This document shows, in pieces, positions 12,148-13,621 of a DNA stretch of 13,621 nt. This DNA comes from an uncultured Clostridia bacterium (lineage in GTDB: Bacteria > Bacillota > Clostridia > TANB77 > CAG-508), in assembly GCA_944393755.1 (NCBI GenBank), contig CALYBF010000025.1:1-13621 (forward strand), given 5' to 3'. The position numbers and the translations under genes were made by a program. A model generated the notes under the pieces. The model saw only the letters and a list, made by a program, of their open reading frames with translations, did not search any database and was not told the origin of the DNA. The number at the start of each line of letters is the position of its first letter. Position 1 is the first letter of the stretch.

Positions 12148-12181
12148 CACTACAAAACATCACTTTACATAAAAGGCAGAA

Positions 12182-12225
12182 CTCCAAAACCGCCTGTGAG
12201 GGTTCGAGTCCTTCTACCCCTGCCA
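12182..12225 (+). repeat. Right attachment site core (displaced 3' half of tRNA-Trp)
   Basis: These 44 bases are identical to 1113-1156 and run into host DNA carrying the original tRNA terminator. The fragment lacks the 5' half and promoter, so it makes no tRNA. Joining 1082-1112 to this copy restores the pre-insertion gene exactly. Confidence 0.93.
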
Positions 12226-12238
12226 CAATAATATTAAA

Positions 12239-12272
12239 AGGGAATAAAAGATATTTTTATTCTCTTTTTTTG
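12239..12272 (+). terminator. Original host terminator of tRNA-Trp
   Basis: GGGAATAAAA (12240-12249) pairs with TTTTATTCTC (12255-12264; one G-U pair) over a 5-base loop, followed by a run of seven T residues. It now follows only the tRNA fragment. Confidence 0.8.
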
Positions 12273-12291
12273 TTTTTGGGAGGTGATTTTT

Positions 12292-12871
12292 ATTAGTAAA
12301 ATATTAAATTCTATTATAATTTTTATATTATTTTTCACATTATTTATTTGTATATTTTTTATTCCAACTTTTGGTAGTTCTAATAGTTATGATGGTATTT
12401 CTTCAGAAATAATAGATTTTAACCCTGATGGTTTTGTATGGCCTCTCCCAGGATACACTAGAATTAGTTCTTATTTTGGTAAAAGAAAATCTCCAACGTC
12501 TGGTGCTTCTTCTTCTCACTCTGGAATAGATATACCTGCACCAGAAGGTACTCAGTTTATTGCTGTTGCAGATGGTGAAATTACTTTTAGACAATTTTTA
12601 GGAGCAGGCGGATATACTATTACTCTTTCTTTTTCAAATTTCAGAGTTACTTATTGTCATTGCGACCCCAATTTTATAGTTAAAGTTCGGTGATAAAGTA
12701 AAACAAGGACAAGTAATTGGCAGAGTTGGTCCTAAATATGTTTATGGTGTTCCTGGTAATCAATATTCTGATTCTTCTGGCAGACCTACAAATGGCGCTA
12801 CCACTGGTTGCCACTTACACCTTGGAATTCGTATTGATGGTAAATATCAAAACCCTTTAGATTTTTTCTAA
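12292..12871 (+). pseudogene. M23-family metallopeptidase, start codon lost and frameshifted
   Basis: Read across one frame change, this encodes a signal-anchor segment (about residues 8-24) and a full M23 (LytM/peptidoglycan endopeptidase) domain: VWPLPGYTRISSYFGKRK, HSGIDIPAPEG with zinc ligands His and Asp, then GDKVKQGQVIGRVG and the HLH motif (GCHLHLGI). An extra C at about 12688 ends the first frame at 12691-12693, before HLH, so the broken product lacks a zinc ligand. The codon eight bases after GGAGG, where ATG is expected, is ATT (12292); a GTG at 12283 overlaps the ribosome binding site. Two defects suggest real decay rather than one sequencing error. An intact homologue would cut cell-wall peptides outside the membrane. 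Confidence 0.85.
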
Positions 12872-12893
12872 TTTTTAGATTAATTATTACATT

Positions 12894-12930
12894 ATATAAG
12901 GAGCAACTAAAATTTGTTGCTCCTTATATT
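12894..12930. terminator. Bidirectional terminator between the M23 pseudogene and apt
   Basis: A perfect 14-bp stem (12894-12907 with 12916-12929) with an 8-base loop sits between the converging genes. It is the strongest hairpin in the window. Confidence 0.9.
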
Positions 12931-13469
12931 TAACTTTCATTTACATCTATAATTGAGAAAATATCTTTGTTATTGTTTAATTCTACAATATTTAAAATAA
13001 CACCTTCACCTAATACATTTCCACCTAGAGCTTGTATTTTTTCTTTAATTTTTTCTATAGTATTTCCAGTTGCATAAATATCATCTACAATATAGAAATT
13101 TTTATTTTTATATGTAGTATTTACTAACTTTGGTAATTCTAAAATATCTTCTCCATATTCTTTTTTATATCTAATTTCCGCTTCTACTGTAGAAGGTGGC
13201 AATTTTCCTTTTTTTCTAACAGGAATACAACCAATATTTAACCTATCAGCAATTGCAGTTCCAAGTAAAAATCCTCTTGCTTCTGGTGCTATTATATAAT
13301 CTACATTTTTATTTTTAATCTCATCTATAAATAAATCTATAATTTCTTTTAGAGAATTTTTATCTATTATAAGTGGCATAATATCTATAAACTCCACGCC
13401 TTCTATTGGGTAATTTTTTTCAGTTCTAATATTTAATTTTTGTTTTAATTTATTATTTAATACTTTCAT
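12930..13469 (-). CDS. apt: Adenine phosphoribosyltransferase
   Basis: At 179 residues this is close to the usual 170-180 of APRT, a cytoplasmic purine-salvage enzyme that makes AMP from adenine and PRPP. The marks of the family are EARGFLLG (63-70), VRKKGKLP (84-91) and the PRPP-binding loop YIVDDIYATGNT (126-137), where most members have 'VDDLLATGGT'. The N-terminal part also fits (GVEFIDIMPLI, versus 'G..F.DI.PLL'). The ATG at 13469 follows AAAGGGA by about 12 bases. It is 30 bp downstream of the DUF5684-like gene and may be read with it. It is host DNA with no sign of damage. Confidence 0.9.
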   Translation of the reverse strand: MKVLNNKLKQKLNIRTEKNYPIEGVEFIDIMPLIIDKNSLKEIIDLFIDEIKNKNVDYIIAPEARGFLLGTAIADRLNIGCIPVRKKGKLPPSTVEAEIRYKKEYGEDILELPKLVNTTYKNKNFYIVDDIYATGNTIEKIKEKIQALGGNVLGEGVILNIVELNNNKDIFSIIDVNES

Positions 13470-13499
13470 ATTTCTTTTTATTCCCTTTGCTTTATTTCT

Positions 13500-13621
13500 T
13501 TATTCTTCTCCTTCATACTCTATATTACTATTAAAAGCAAGTATAGAATAGAATATTGGTGGAAGTATTAAAATACCTATACCAAATAAACCACCTTTTC
13601 CAAAGTTCTCTGCTAAAAGTA
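13500..13621 (-). CDS. C-terminal end of a DUF5684-like membrane protein (runs off the right edge)
   Basis: Only the last 39 residues are present. They read LLAENFGKGGLFGIGILILP, PIFYSILAFNS, then an acidic tail ending in GEE. This matches the end of DUF5684 proteins, whose last membrane helix reads like 'FGKGGGFTVGLILLPFIFYPILGFG'. It is an integral membrane protein of unknown role, often near signal-peptidase-like genes. The stop codon is at 13502-13500 and the 5' part is outside the window. Confidence 0.75.
   Translation of the reverse strand, partial: LLAENFGKGGLFGIGILILPPIFYSILAFNSNIEYEGEE

Larger units (their letters stand above)
11644..12181. other. Non-coding right end of the element (about 540 bp)
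   Basis: No convincing gene lies here; the short frames lack ribosome binding sites and recognisable products. The stretch holds adjacent hairpins at 11789-11828, a tandem 11-bp repeat at 11900-11921, paired GGGGAC sites at 12046-12062 and three GTTACTAAA-like repeats at 12077-12147. This density of repeats beside an att site suggests recombinase arm sites and perhaps an origin of replication or transfer. Confidence 0.65.
1113..12225. mobile_element. Integrated element of 11,069 bp in tRNA-Trp
   Basis: Exact 44-bp direct repeats at 1113-1156 and 12182-12225 bound the region. A tyrosine recombinase gene lies just inside the left repeat and an excisionase-like gene 0.4 kb further in. Paired GGGGAC sites lie inside both ends. 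The content is recombinase, Xis-like protein, Rep-like protein, DUF6076-like protein, a three-gene membrane-protein operon, DUF3846-like protein, XRE regulator and several small unknown genes. No phage structural genes and no conjugation genes are present. It is therefore best described as a small integrative element of the mobilisable or satellite kind. This class is an inference from gene content; the boundaries are read directly from the sequence. Confidence 0.9.

Noticed and set aside
11644..12181. CRISPR array suggested by the repeats in the right end
   Set aside because: Repeats are only 9-11 bases, two or three copies, irregularly spaced, with no cas genes.
1113..12225. Intact prophage or complete conjugative element
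   Set aside because: No terminase, portal, capsid, tail or lysis gene, and no relaxase of a classic type, coupling protein or VirB4 is seen.

Overview
The window is a very AT-rich stretch of a low-GC Bacillota (Clostridia-like) chromosome. Three things suggest this: a single-chain glycyl-tRNA synthetase under a T-box leader, strong AGGAGG-type ribosome binding sites, and a DUF5684-type membrane protein at the right edge. TGG encodes Trp, TGA acts as a stop and the tRNA-Trp has a CCA anticodon, so the standard code is used. The species cannot be named from the sequence.

Layout. (1) 1-1156, host: the 5' part of glyQS on the minus strand with its T-box leader and promoter, and divergently a complete tRNA-Trp gene. 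(2) 1113-12225, an integrated element. The last 44 bases of tRNA-Trp are repeated exactly at 12182-12225, giving an integrated unit of 11,069 bp. The repeat runs from the anticodon loop to the CCA end, so insertion restores an intact tRNA and strands the old 3' half at the right end. (3) 12226-13621, host: the former tRNA terminator, a decayed M23 peptidase gene, an adenine phosphoribosyltransferase gene (apt), and the C-terminal end of a DUF5684-like protein.

Inside the element, the left third is a mobility and replication block on the minus strand: a tyrosine recombinase next to the tRNA, a small protein, an excisionase-like winged-helix protein, three small unknown proteins, a rolling-circle-type Rep whose metal-binding motif is not recognisable, and an unknown protein at the head of the operon. 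A divergent gene with a DUF6076-type C-terminal zinc motif is read rightward from a near-consensus promoter. The middle holds a three-gene operon of membrane-anchored, outward-facing proteins (9709 to 7200). The right part holds a DUF3846-like protein, a divergent XRE regulator, and a leftward cluster of three small genes (a possible uracil-DNA-glycosylase-fold protein, a zinc ribbon and an unknown helical protein). About 540 bp of non-coding DNA, rich in repeats and hairpins, separates these from the right att site.

How the parts may work together (inference): the recombinase and Xis use the 44-bp att cores and paired GGGGAC arm sites at both ends; Rep would copy the excised circle; the XRE protein would control its own gene and the membrane-protein operon through a shared 13-bp site, TTTACTTTATNAA. 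No capsid, terminase, relaxase, coupling protein or type IV secretion gene is present, so the element looks like a small mobilisable or satellite-type island with cell-surface cargo of unknown function.
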